Source: Fibrobacter sp. (lineage in GTDB: Bacteria > Fibrobacterota > Fibrobacteria > Fibrobacterales > Fibrobacteraceae). Taken from it: a DNA stretch of 64,000 nucleotides. The stretch spans positions 42,620 through 106,619 of the forward strand of contig JAFXRC010000028.1 in the NCBI GenBank assembly GCA_017526585.1, in the 5' to 3' direction. Positions within the stretch are counted from its first letter, which is position 1. The number at the start of each line of letters is the position of its first letter. Below the pieces are notes generated by a model. That model did not search any database. It was not told where the DNA came from and saw only the letters and a list, made by a program, of their open reading frames with translations. Positions 1 to 7,946 of this stretch are shown one piece after another. The position numbers and the translations under genes are program-made.

Positions 1-1
1 G

Positions 2-181
2 ACTGGGGACTGGGGCTACCTTTTTGGCTCTAAACACCAGATGTTCTGGCGAGCCGGTGGCGGTTTCGACATTAAGAACGGTGATTACTCGTCGATCATG
101 CTGATGGGCGGCTACCAGTTCCTAGACCATGACGGATATGGTTACGCTTACGTGCAGGCGGGAATCCTAATAGAGATTTAA
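2..181 (+). CDS. C-terminal end of an outer-membrane beta-barrel-like protein (partial)
   Basis: An open frame enters from the left edge and ends at TAA 179-181, giving about 59 residues. The end of the protein reads ...GYQFLDHDGYGYAYVQAGILIEI. The alternation of aromatic and hydrophobic residues with Gly and Asp, and the finish on short beta-strand-like segments, resemble the last strands of an outer-membrane barrel. This is inference from composition. No family can be named from this fragment. A strong hairpin terminator follows within 20 bases. Confidence 0.6.
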   Translation, partial: TGDWGYLFGSKHQMFWRAGGGFDIKNGDYSSIMLMGGYQFLDHDGYGYAYVQAGILIEI

Positions 182-193
182 ATTTTTTGCAAA

Positions 194-226
194 AAAATGA
201 AGCCCGCTTGTATGCGGGCTTTTTCT
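194..226. terminator. Bidirectional rho-independent terminator
   Basis: Arms AGCCCGC (201-207) and GCGGGCT (214-220) form a stem around a 6-base loop. It has a run of A on the left and of T on the right, so it can end both the plus-strand gene finishing at 181 and the minus-strand gene finishing at 228. Confidence 0.85.
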
Positions 227-227
227 G

Positions 228-1439
228 TTATTTAGCAATTTCGCTTTCGAGGAACTTCTTGTTCTCTTCGACTTTCTGTTTCTGCGGGTTGTCGGGGAAT
301 TCCGTCAGGCATTTATCCAGTGGCGCGATGGCGTCTTGCAGGAGCTTCTTTTTCTTCGCTGCGTCCTTCTGCTTTTGCGCCTTGCCGAACAGCTGGCTTG
401 TGACGGTACGCTGCTTGGTGCAGAAGGTGTCTGCAAGCTTGCTGTATTTTTCGACGGCGTCCTTGCGCAGCTTGCTGAACTTGAGCTTGCCGAGAAGTTC
501 CTTGGCTTCCGCAAATTTTTCTTTTTTCATCAGGGTGTCTGCCTTGGCGAGAGCCTTCTCGGGATCGTTTGTTTCCCAGTACTTAGTGGCGGCTTCATCG
601 GTTGCACTGGCAAGTCCCTTGATGTAGTCGATGAGTCCCTGGATATGCAAGGTTTCTTCGAAGTCGCGGTAGCGCATCTGCAATACTGTCGCCTGCTTTT
701 CCGCTTCGGCAAATTGCGCCTGCTCGTCGGCGAGAGCCTTGATGACGGCGTATTCCTTTTGAGCCTTTTCGAGCGTGTTCTTGTAGGCGATGTCCTTCTG
801 CGATTTTGCCCACTGTGTAAGCGAATCTCCCGGAACAAGGGCTATCAAGCTGTCAGCCGCTTCGGCGACCATGCTAAATGCCGCCTTAGCGCGGTTCATA
901 TTCTGGATTTCGCGGATAAACGATTCGAATTCCTTAGCCTTTTCGGCGCGGGTCTTGCCGAATTCGTTCAGCATGGAATCCGCCTTGGTTTCCCACTGGG
1001 CCCAGAGGGGCTTGATGACGCGGAAGCGTTCCAGGTAGGCTGTCGCTGAATCGGTGTTGCCTGCCTTGTACAAGCTATCGGCGTGGCTGAAAATGTTTTC
1101 GATGAGCAGGGGTACAGCGATGTAGGGATCCGGTACTGCTATGTTGCTGCTACTGGCAAGCGGCTGCGTTCCATTGCGGTCGGTTTCGGCTGTACTTGCC
1201 GATGGAATGTTTTCGGGGGTGCTTAGACGGTAACTATCGAGCGCCTGCGAATTGAACGCAACGGCACTGCCTTGTTCCTGGGCGGGTTCGTTGCTGGCGA
1301 CCGTGTTTTCGACGCCCACCTGCGTGGATTCGCCATTGTCGGTAGAGACTGGGTCCGTTCCGGGTGCAGGTGCGTTCCCTGCACATGCGGTGAGCACCAA
1401 GGTGCTTGCTGATAACAAATTAAAAATGCGTTTTTTCAT
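228..1439 (-). CDS. Outer-membrane-type lipoprotein with helical repeat-like body, function unknown
   Basis: 403 residues. The N-terminus MKKRIFNLLSASTLVLTAC is a clear lipoprotein signal with lipobox LTAC and lipidated Cys19. A Ser/Thr/Pro/Ala-rich tether (about 20-110) follows, then a long Ala/Lys/Glu-rich helical region with motifs such as DSLYKAGNTDSATAYLERF, which look TPR-like. It lies 20 bases behind the class A PBP gene on the same strand, so the two are probably co-transcribed. By analogy with LpoA/LpoB it could be a PBP-activating lipoprotein; this is inference from context and architecture, and no LpoA sequence match is claimed. A GAGCGAAG element sits next to the start. Confidence 0.75.
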   Translation of the reverse strand: MKKRIFNLLSASTLVLTACAGNAPAPGTDPVSTDNGESTQVGVENTVASNEPAQEQGSAVAFNSQALDSYRLSTPENIPSASTAETDRNGTQPLASSSNIAVPDPYIAVPLLIENIFSHADSLYKAGNTDSATAYLERFRVIKPLWAQWETKADSMLNEFGKTRAEKAKEFESFIREIQNMNRAKAAFSMVAEAADSLIALVPGDSLTQWAKSQKDIAYKNTLEKAQKEYAVIKALADEQAQFAEAEKQATVLQMRYRDFEETLHIQGLIDYIKGLASATDEAATKYWETNDPEKALAKADTLMKKEKFAEAKELLGKLKFSKLRKDAVEKYSKLADTFCTKQRTVTSQLFGKAQKQKDAAKKKKLLQDAIAPLDKCLTEFPDNPQKQKVEENKKFLESEIAK

Positions 1440-1459
1440 CTTCGCTCAAGTTGGAAAAA

Positions 1460-4400
1460 TTATTCCGCTTCGATAGGCACAAATGCATTCTTGCTGTCGA
1501 ATCCTGCGGGAAGATCCCAATCGTCGTCCTTGGGCATTGCAGCCGCCTTGGGCTGTGCCGGTTGGGCGTGCGGTGTTGCTTCTGTCGTCGATGCGGTGGC
1601 AGCCGGGGAAGCTGCAGGAGGCGTAACCTCGGCAGGTGCGTTTGCGGTCGGTGCGCTTACGATTGGCGCATTTGCCGGTGCGGCGCTCGGTGTTGCTTGT
1701 TCCGCGTTCGTTGCGGAGTTGTCTGCAGTCTGAGGTCCCGCATTTGTCGCAGAAGCGGTATCGGTTGTTGCCGCGGCGGGCTCTGCATTTTCAGCCTGTG
1801 CTGTGGCTGGCATCGGAAGACTTACCATGATTCCGTTTTCGGCTGCGGATTCGGCGGCGATGCTTTGCACCTGCGGCGGGGTGAATCCGGGAACCTCGAT
1901 CCACGGCAGTGGTCTTCCCTGTTCTGCGCTGGCGCCAGCCATCATGGTGCCTGTCATCGGGTCGACGGTCAGCTGTCCACGCTCGTTGGGAAGCTGCAGC
2001 GGAACTTCACCTGCGGCGAGCATCGAAATGTCGAGGAAGTCAATCTTGTGCGGAATGTCTAGGATTTCAATTTCTTGTTTTGCAAAATCCGCCCATTGCG
2101 GAAGACCACCACTTGCGCCTGCGATACGCGTGCGTCCGGATTTCAGTGGCTTGTTGTCGTCAAAGCCCACATAGCTTCCGATGGCGACGACAGAATCGAG
2201 AGCGACGGCGCCTTTTTCGTCAACATAGGTGGGGAGCGCTCCGAGGAATGCCACGTTCCTGTAGTCGTTGGTGGTACCGGTCTTTCCAAGCACTGGGTAA
2301 CGCAGCGTAATAGCCTTGTCCGGAGAAGTTACGGTCATGTTGGTGTACTGGCTACGTGCCGTACCGTTCACGAAAACGGAGTGGAGCATTACCGCCATCT
2401 GTGTTGTGATGGAGTCGCCCAGGACAACCTTGCTTTCGACCTTGTTCCTGAAGATAACCTTGCCGTCTCTGTTCTTGATTTCCTTGATGAAGCAGGGATC
2501 GGTCCAATCTCCGTCGAGGCACTTGAAAACTTTACCCGTAAGCATCGTCTGGTAGGCGGTTGAAATTTCGGCGAGCGTGATGTCGTTTACGCCGAGTGGC
2601 ATGCTGAAAACTTTCTGCAGCTTCTGGTGAATGCCGATTTCCTTGGCGAACCTTGCGTATTCGGCGAAGGCGAGAGAACGGCGGAAATCCGGCCAGTAGC
2701 GGATATGGTCTGCATCCAGGTAGTCCGCTTCGCCGTCGACGGGTTCAATCATCGTCGAAAGACGTTTCATGTCGGCAAGCGTAAAGGCTTCGAACAATAC
2801 CACGGAATCCAGGGGCGGAAGCACTGCGGCGGGGTCGAGCTCCTTTGCCTGACGTTCGCGCAAAATTTCGGAGTAGCGCTTGTAGTTGTGGTTGATAAAT
2901 CCGATAATTTTGGAATCTTTCTTTGCCTGCTTGATGGCGATGTCGTTGAAGGTTCCGTAGCGCAGGTTCTGTACTGCGCGAGCCTTGTCGTCTTTGCCCT
3001 CGTTCTTGTAGCGTTCCGCTAGGGCATCCTTTGCCTTGGTGAATTCGATTTCGCGCTTGATTTCTTCCTTCATAATCAGGCCGAACTTATCGCGCAGTCT
3101 TTCAAAATACTTTTTCGTTTCTTCTTCCTCTTCGCGGGCAAAGCCGTTCTCAGCGGCGATTTCCTGGAACTCTTCGGCGGACACCTTGTCGAGCAGGTGT
3201 TCGAGTAGCCAGATGCTTGCGATGTTTTCGGAACGGGTGGCGGACCATGCAATGCTTACGATGTCGCCTTTGTTTTTGTGGTCAGGACGCGGGAAGTAGA
3301 ACTGGTTGGTGAATTGGAACACATTGAAGTCGTTTTCCAGAACATCCAGGTAGTTCCAGTGGTACTTGAGCGCGAGTGCGTATAGGATTGGTTTCCAGCT
3401 TGAACCCAGCTGGCGCACGGCTTTGAAGCTTCGGTCGAATCCAGTATTGTGGAAGCCGCCCTGGCTTGCAATGACATTTCCGTTCTGGATAGCGAATAGG
3501 GCGCCTTGCAGCACGGGTTCGGTTTCAATTTGACAGGGAGCAAATCCGTCGACAACCTTGCTGTCCGTGATGCTTACGAGAAGGATGGCTCCTTTCTTGA
3601 GCTGTGGTGCGAGGATTTTGTTGACGTCTCCGCCCGCCTTTTTAGCGAAGTCCTTGACGGCATCTTCGGAAACGAGACCCTTGAGCTGCCCAAAGCCGAG
3701 CATAATCGACTTGAGGCTCCCCTTGTCATCGACAATGACGCTGTCGACGGTGCCGTAGAGGTAGTCGCCCTTGCGCGCGCTCTGCGCGCGGTTTGCGAAT
3801 TGCGCCTTAGGAAGCACAAATCCGCCGAGCTGCATCTGGAGTCCGCTGATGTTTGCTTGGAGTGCTGTCTTTGCTGCGTCCTGGCTATTAGCGTCGATGG
3901 TCGTGGTAATGGAAAGCTGCGCCTTGCGCCAGTCCTCGATCCCTTCGCTTTCGAATTTTTTTTGGAAGAATTCTCCGTCGAGTTTTTCTTCGATGCGGTC
4001 GAGCATGGTGCTTACGCTAAAGCGGAAGTTTCCATGGTTGAATGCAAGGGGCGTTTCGAGAGCAGCGTTCATGTCCTCTTGCGAGATGTAGTTTTCTTCG
4101 ACCATGCGACCAAGCACATATTCGAGGCGTTCCCTGCCGCGGGCGAGTGCTTTTTCGCGGCGTTCAGTGCTCCGTTGGATAAAGGGGTCATAGTTGAAGG
4201 GACCTTTGACTGACCCAGCGATAAAGGCGCATTCGGCAAGAGTGAGGTCCTTGAGGTCCTTGTTGAAGAAATACTGCGCGGCGATGGCGACGCCCTTGCC
4301 TGTTCCCGATACATGGAACTGGTTCAGGTAGAATTCAAGGATTTCTTCCTTGCTGAAGTGGTTTTCCATGCGCAATGCATTGATGAGCTCTTTCCACTTT

Positions 4401-4843
4401 TCCTTGATGCTCCGTTCTTCTCGTCCGAAAATGTTCTTGACGGTTTGCTGGGTCAAGGTGGAGCCTCCCTGACGCATGTGCCCACTCTTTAAGTTTGTTA
4501 TCATGGCGCGGGTGAAGCCGTAAATGCTGAAACCGTTGTGGTGCCAGTATCCTGCATCTTCTGCGGCAATCAATGCGTTCACGATGTTTGTCGGAATGTC
4601 TCCGTAGGGCACATACACGCGGTGGTTTGCATCGAAGAATGCTCCCAAAAGTTGATCGCCGTCGTTATAGTAGACGCGGGTCTCGCCCGAAAGCACCTGC
4701 AAGATGGTGGCTCGGTTGAACTGGTTGTCCGGATCGTGCGTGGGAAGAATTTTGAAAACGACGATGTAGGCGGGGATACAACAAATCAGGCCGACAAGAG
4801 CGAATGCGGCCACGATTTTGAACACTTTTGAAAAAAATCGCAT
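1460..4843 (-). CDS. Class A (bifunctional) penicillin-binding protein, peptidoglycan glycosyltransferase/transpeptidase
   Basis: 1127 residues, long for the family (usually 650-850). An N-terminal membrane segment (about 8-32) is followed by a GT51 glycosyltransferase domain with AAEDAGYWHHNG near 92 and the GGSTLTQQTVKN motif. The penicillin-binding transpeptidase has SSWK near 480, SEN near 538 and KTG near 853. A large Lys/Glu-rich insertion separates the SEN and KTG regions. The last 130 residues are an Ala/Pro/Thr-rich extension, possibly reaching through the cell wall. The protein polymerises lipid II and cross-links peptidoglycan in the periplasm. It is followed by the lipoprotein gene at 228. 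The upstream DNA has a possible -10 element (TACATT) very close to the ATG. Confidence 0.93.
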   Translation of the reverse strand: MRFFSKVFKIVAAFALVGLICCIPAYIVVFKILPTHDPDNQFNRATILQVLSGETRVYYNDGDQLLGAFFDANHRVYVPYGDIPTNIVNALIAAEDAGYWHHNGFSIYGFTRAMITNLKSGHMRQGGSTLTQQTVKNIFGREERSIKEKWKELINALRMENHFSKEEILEFYLNQFHVSGTGKGVAIAAQYFFNKDLKDLTLAECAFIAGSVKGPFNYDPFIQRSTERREKALARGRERLEYVLGRMVEENYISQEDMNAALETPLAFNHGNFRFSVSTMLDRIEEKLDGEFFQKKFESEGIEDWRKAQLSITTTIDANSQDAAKTALQANISGLQMQLGGFVLPKAQFANRAQSARKGDYLYGTVDSVIVDDKGSLKSIMLGFGQLKGLVSEDAVKDFAKKAGGDVNKILAPQLKKGAILLVSITDSKVVDGFAPCQIETEPVLQGALFAIQNGNVIASQGGFHNTGFDRSFKAVRQLGSSWKPILYALALKYHWNYLDVLENDFNVFQFTNQFYFPRPDHKNKGDIVSIAWSATRSENIASIWLLEHLLDKVSAEEFQEIAAENGFAREEEEETKKYFERLRDKFGLIMKEEIKREIEFTKAKDALAERYKNEGKDDKARAVQNLRYGTFNDIAIKQAKKDSKIIGFINHNYKRYSEILRERQAKELDPAAVLPPLDSVVLFEAFTLADMKRLSTMIEPVDGEADYLDADHIRYWPDFRRSLAFAEYARFAKEIGIHQKLQKVFSMPLGVNDITLAEISTAYQTMLTGKVFKCLDGDWTDPCFIKEIKNRDGKVIFRNKVESKVVLGDSITTQMAVMLHSVFVNGTARSQYTNMTVTSPDKAITLRYPVLGKTGTTNDYRNVAFLGALPTYVDEKGAVALDSVVAIGSYVGFDDNKPLKSGRTRIAGASGGLPQWADFAKQEIEILDIPHKIDFLDISMLAAGEVPLQLPNERGQLTVDPMTGTMMAGASAEQGRPLPWIEVPGFTPPQVQSIAAESAAENGIMVSLPMPATAQAENAEPAAATTDTASATNAGPQTADNSATNAEQATPSAAPANAPIVSAPTANAPAEVTPPAASPAATASTTEATPHAQPAQPKAAAMPKDDDWDLPAGFDSKNAFVPIEAE

Positions 4844-4980
4844 GTTGAAAATGTAGAAATTTTGGTTTTTTGCTCAGGACATTGTAAAAAAAAGTGTGTT
4901 TTTAGGGCGAAATTTAAGGATTTTGGGAATGAACCCTTGAAATTTTCCTGAATTTTATCTAAAATTTGTGTCCCCAAGAT

Positions 4981-5069
4981 GGGAAGATGGCCGAGCTGGC
5001 CGAAGGCGCGTCCCTGCTAAGGACGTATAGGACTTAATCCTATCGCGAGTTCGAATCTCGCTCTTCCCG
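4981..5069 (+). tRNA. tRNA-Ser(GCU)
   Basis: Acceptor arms GGGAAGA (4981-4987) and TCTTCCC (5062-5068) pair fully, with discriminator G5069. The anticodon arm CGTCC/GGACG encloses a loop with GCT at 5016-5018. A long variable arm and a TTCGAAT T-loop identify a class II serine tRNA reading AGC/AGU. CCA is not encoded. Confidence 0.95.
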
Positions 5070-5076
5070 CTGCAAG

Positions 5077-5105
5077 ATCCCCTGGAGAAATCCAGGGGAT
5101 TTTTG
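5077..5105 (+). terminator. Rho-independent terminator after tRNA-Ser
   Basis: ATCCCCTGGA and TCCAGGGGAT form a perfect 10-bp stem around GAAA, followed by TTTTT. It begins 8 bases after the tRNA. Confidence 0.9.
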
Positions 5106-5233
5106 CTTTTTGGCGTTTTTAGGGCGATTTCTGCGTATTTGCTGCAAAAAAATCCCCCGTCTGGTCATTTTTTACTTGATTTTTCTATTTTCAAAAGTGA
5201 TATTATAGGAAAAGTTTTTCCAAGGAGTTTAAA

Positions 5234-5587
5234 ATGAAGACATCTAGCTTTCTTTCTGGACTTGCCGTTGGTGCTGTAGCTGCTATTGCCATTACTAAGA
5301 AACTGAAGGCCCTTTGTGCAGATGAAGATGATTCTTGCGGTTGTGAAAATGATGCGGCATTGAAGGACGCGGAAAGCACGGTCCAGAGTCTTCGTAGTTC
5401 TGCCGATAGTTTGCTGAATGACCTTAAGACACAGACCGAAGCAAAGCAGACCTATGCTGCTCAGTGCGAAGACCTCAAGGATGAGGTCGCAAAGAAAAAT
5501 GCTGAAATTGAAAATCTAAAGAACATCTGCGACAAGCAGGCTGGTGAAATCAGCAAGCTCGAAGCAGAACAGGCTGCCAAGTCTTAA
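5234..5587 (+). CDS. Small membrane-anchored coiled-coil protein (YtxH-like), function unknown
   Basis: 117 residues. The N-terminus MKTSSFLSGLAVGAVAAIA is a short Gly/Ala-rich membrane segment like that of YtxH-type proteins. A Cys/Asp/Glu patch (DEDDSCGCEND) comes next, then a Lys/Glu/Ala heptad-rich region to the end that should form a coiled coil. The start is set by AAGGAG 8 bases upstream. A TATTAT element with a TTGATT upstream is a plausible promoter. No function can be assigned. Confidence 0.75.
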   Translation: MKTSSFLSGLAVGAVAAIAITKKLKALCADEDDSCGCENDAALKDAESTVQSLRSSADSLLNDLKTQTEAKQTYAAQCEDLKDEVAKKNAEIENLKNICDKQAGEISKLEAEQAAKS

Positions 5588-5604
5588 TTGATGATGGGGT
5601 GGCT

Positions 5605-6042
5605 TTAGGCCGGTTCAAACATGTCGATACGGACCTTGTGCTTGCCGCCCATGAAATCCGTCTCAAGGAACTTCTTCGTAATCTCCTCGCAGAGCTCGTA
5701 GGAGATGATGCGTGCGCCCATGCACAGCACGTTCGCGTCGTTGTGCAGGCGCGTAAACTCGCTGGACTTGAGGTCGCCGCAGACGGCCGCGCGGATGCCC
5801 TTGCGCTTGTTCGCCGCCATGCTCATGCCGATGCCCGTGCCGCAGATGAGGATGCCGCAGTCGGCCTCCTTCGAGATCACCTTGTCGCACACCTTGTTGG
5901 CGTAGACGGGGTAGTCGCACGATTCCGTGGAGTCGGTACCCATGTTCAGGACGGTGTAGCCCTGCTTCTGGAGGTACTCCCTCAGCTTTTCCTTGTATTC
6001 GTAGGCGGCGTGGTCGCAGCCGATGGCGATGGTCTTGAACAT
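5605..6042 (-). CDS. rpiB: Ribose-5-phosphate isomerase B / RpiB-like sugar-phosphate isomerase
   Basis: 145 residues, the usual RpiB/LacAB length. IAIGCDHAAYEYKEKL carries the family Asp-His pair. DCGILICGTGIGMSMAANK holds the catalytic Cys and the phosphate/anion loop. RLHNDANVLCMGARI contains the conserved His and Asn. The enzyme interconverts ribose-5-phosphate and ribulose-5-phosphate, or a related aldose/ketose phosphate. It is the last gene of a tight operon (aminotransferase, cytidylyltransferase, rpiB), 16 bases after its neighbour, with AGGAG before the ATG. The base composition is clearly more GC-rich than that of the surrounding genes. In this setting it may supply a pentose phosphate precursor for a CDP-activated alditol rather than serve central metabolism; this is inference. 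Confidence 0.88.
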   Translation of the reverse strand: MFKTIAIGCDHAAYEYKEKLREYLQKQGYTVLNMGTDSTESCDYPVYANKVCDKVISKEADCGILICGTGIGMSMAANKRKGIRAAVCGDLKSSEFTRLHNDANVLCMGARIISYELCEEITKKFLETDFMGGKHKVRIDMFEPA

Positions 6043-6058
6043 TTCGTGGCTCCTGGTG

Positions 6059-6775
6059 TTACGAGTTGAACAGGTCCTCTTCGCTGAACTTCATCAGTGA
6101 CTTGCACAGGGGTATGTCCTCCTTGCGCGTGATCTTGATGTTGTTCGTGAAGCCCTTCGAGAAGTAAATGCGCTTGCCGTAGTAGATGGCGACGAGGTCC
6201 GCGTAAATGAAGTCGTGCTTGTCGTCCCTTTCCGCCTGCTCGTAGAGCTCGCGGATGAACTGGTAGTTGTACGCCTGCGGGGTCTGCACGCGCATGATGG
6301 CGCTGCGGTCGAGCTCCTTGTCGCCGCTCTTGCCGTCCTCGGTGAACAGCACCGTCTCGTGGCAGGGGATGGCGAGCGAGGCGTTGCCCTTCTCGTGCGA
6401 GACCTTGAGCATCTCGTTGATCGCCGCCTGCGGAAGGATCGGGCGCGCCGCGTCGTGGATGACGACCTGGTCGCCATCGTCGAGCTTGTCGCGCAGGAAG
6501 AAGATGCCGTTGCGGGTGGAGTCGTGGGAGGTCTCGCCGCCGGCGACGACCCACTTCACCTTGGTGATCTTGTATTCGTCGAGGATCTCCTTCAGGTGGT
6601 CGATCCAGTCCTCCACGCACACGATGAGGATGCTGTCGATGTTCTCGTTCTTCTGGAAGTTCTCGAGCGTGTAGACGATGACGGGCTTGTCGTTGAGGGA
6701 GAGGAACTGCTTGGGCATCGCGCCGCCCATGCGCTTCCCGACACCGCCCGCGAGGATGATTGCGACGTGCTTCAT
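6059..6775 (-). CDS. IspD/TarI-family cytidylyltransferase
   Basis: 238 residues. The CTP-binding signature AGGVGKRMGGAMPKQFL opens the protein. VVIHDAARP and RVQTPQAY are also typical of the IspD/TarI family. The enzyme should transfer CMP from CTP to a polyol or sugar-alcohol phosphate. It starts 1 base after the aminotransferase stop, with GGAGGG as ribosome-binding site, so it is translationally coupled. Two readings are possible: IspD of the MEP pathway (dxr is in this window at 52.8 kb) or a TarI/Bcs1-like ribitol- or other alditol-5-phosphate cytidylyltransferase. The surrounding glycan genes, the RpiB partner and the LicD gene across the divergent promoter favour the second. The gene has the same GC-rich codon use as the other two. 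Confidence 0.82.
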   Translation of the reverse strand: MKHVAIILAGGVGKRMGGAMPKQFLSLNDKPVIVYTLENFQKNENIDSILIVCVEDWIDHLKEILDEYKITKVKWVVAGGETSHDSTRNGIFFLRDKLDDGDQVVIHDAARPILPQAAINEMLKVSHEKGNASLAIPCHETVLFTEDGKSGDKELDRSAIMRVQTPQAYNYQFIRELYEQAERDDKHDFIYADLVAIYYGKRIYFSKGFTNNIKITRKEDIPLCKSLMKFSEEDLFNS

Positions 6776-6776
6776 G

Positions 6777-7844
6777 CTATACTCCCTCCGGGACGTCGAT
6801 CTGTACGAGTTCCTTCATGAACATTTCCATGTACTTCCTGTCCCAGATGGTGACGCGCAGGAACCCGGCGGAGTCGCCCTTGCCGCAGAAGATCAGGATG
6901 CCGCGGTTCTTGAGCTCGTCGGTGATGTACTCGGCGGTCCTGTGCTTCGGCGTGATGCAGATGAAGCATCCTTCCGTCGGGATGTAGGAGTAGCCGGTCT
7001 TGTCGAGGGCCTCGAGCAGGCACTTCTTGCCGCCCTCGAACTTCTCGGTGAGTTCCTTCACGACGCGGTCGTAGTTCGCGACCATCTCCTCGGCGACGGC
7101 GAGCGCCACCGCGTTCACCGTGTAGTGCGGCTTGTAGTTGCGGATGTACTGGGCGTTTTCGGCGCTCGATATCACGACGCCCACGCGCAGCCCCGGCATC
7201 GAGAGCATCTTCGAGAACGTGCGCAGGATGACGAGGTTGTCGTATTCCTTGAGGAGCGGGAGCGCCGTCTCCTTGTGGAACAGGTAGTAGGCTTCGTCGA
7301 CGATGACGAGCGCGTTGTTAGCCTTGGCCTTGTCGAGGACCTTGCGGATCTCGTCCATGGCGTAGGCGTTGCCGATGGGCATGTTCGGGTTCACCAGCGA
7401 GACGAGGCTGGTGCTTTCGTTGATTTCTGCGAGGAGCTTCTCGATGTCGAACGTGTAGTCCTTCTCGTAGTGGACGAACTTCGTGTTCATCCCCTGCATG
7501 TCGGCGTAGACCTTGTACATGCCGAACGTCGGGGTGACGCAGACGAGGTCCTTGCCGGGCTCGCCGAAAACCTTGATGACGTAGCCCATCGCGACGACGC
7601 TTCCGTCGGTGAGCGCGATGTTCTCGGGACCAAGTCCAATGACCTTCGCGTATTCCTCGGTGAGCCTGGATTCTTCGGGGTAGATGGAGAGGTATTCCGG
7701 CGTGACCTTCGCCATCGCCTTGTCAAAGAGCCACTGCGGGATTCCGTCGGGGTTTTCGTTCTGGTCCAGGCGAACGTATTTGCCGCGGCCTTCCGGCTGG
7801 TTGGTACGGAGGAAACTCTTGATGATCGGGTTCACGTAGTACAT
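6777..7844 (-). CDS. HisC-like class I/II PLP-dependent aminotransferase
   Basis: 355 residues from the ATG at 7844, which follows AAGGAG. A start 10 codons further out is possible but would put the ribosome-binding site inside the gene. YVRLDQNENPDGIP resembles the HisC N-terminus, VSLVNPNMPIGN replaces the usual NPNNPTG, IVDEAYY holds the PLP-ring Asp, and the Schiff-base Lys is in RTFSKMLSMPGLRVG near 211. Such HisC-like enzymes next to nucleotidyltransferases occur in surface-polysaccharide and phosphonate clusters, so histidine synthesis is not assumed. It is the first gene of the GC-rich operon and diverges from the flippase gene. The substrate is unknown. Confidence 0.82.
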   Translation of the reverse strand: MYYVNPIIKSFLRTNQPEGRGKYVRLDQNENPDGIPQWLFDKAMAKVTPEYLSIYPEESRLTEEYAKVIGLGPENIALTDGSVVAMGYVIKVFGEPGKDLVCVTPTFGMYKVYADMQGMNTKFVHYEKDYTFDIEKLLAEINESTSLVSLVNPNMPIGNAYAMDEIRKVLDKAKANNALVIVDEAYYLFHKETALPLLKEYDNLVILRTFSKMLSMPGLRVGVVISSAENAQYIRNYKPHYTVNAVALAVAEEMVANYDRVVKELTEKFEGGKKCLLEALDKTGYSYIPTEGCFICITPKHRTAEYITDELKNRGILIFCGKGDSAGFLRVTIWDRKYMEMFMKELVQIDVPEGV

Positions 7845-7946
7845 TTTTGGACTCCTTGACGTATTGTCATACAATATAGTTAATTCATCGGAACTTGTTC
7901 ATCTATAGATTGCCGGTGGGGTGAATAAATCTATATTTGGAAAACC

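Noticed and set aside
6059..6775. Firm call as IspD of the MEP pathway
   Set aside because: The motif is shared with TarI-type enzymes and the operon context is glycan decoration. dxr is 46 kb away, so identity is left open.
6678..7859. 393-codon open frame on the plus strand opposite the aminotransferase, and similar long frames at 6215-6820 and 5599-6069
   Set aside because: They mirror GC-rich third positions of genuine genes on the minus strand, with Val/Arg/Asp/His-rich, motif-free translations.
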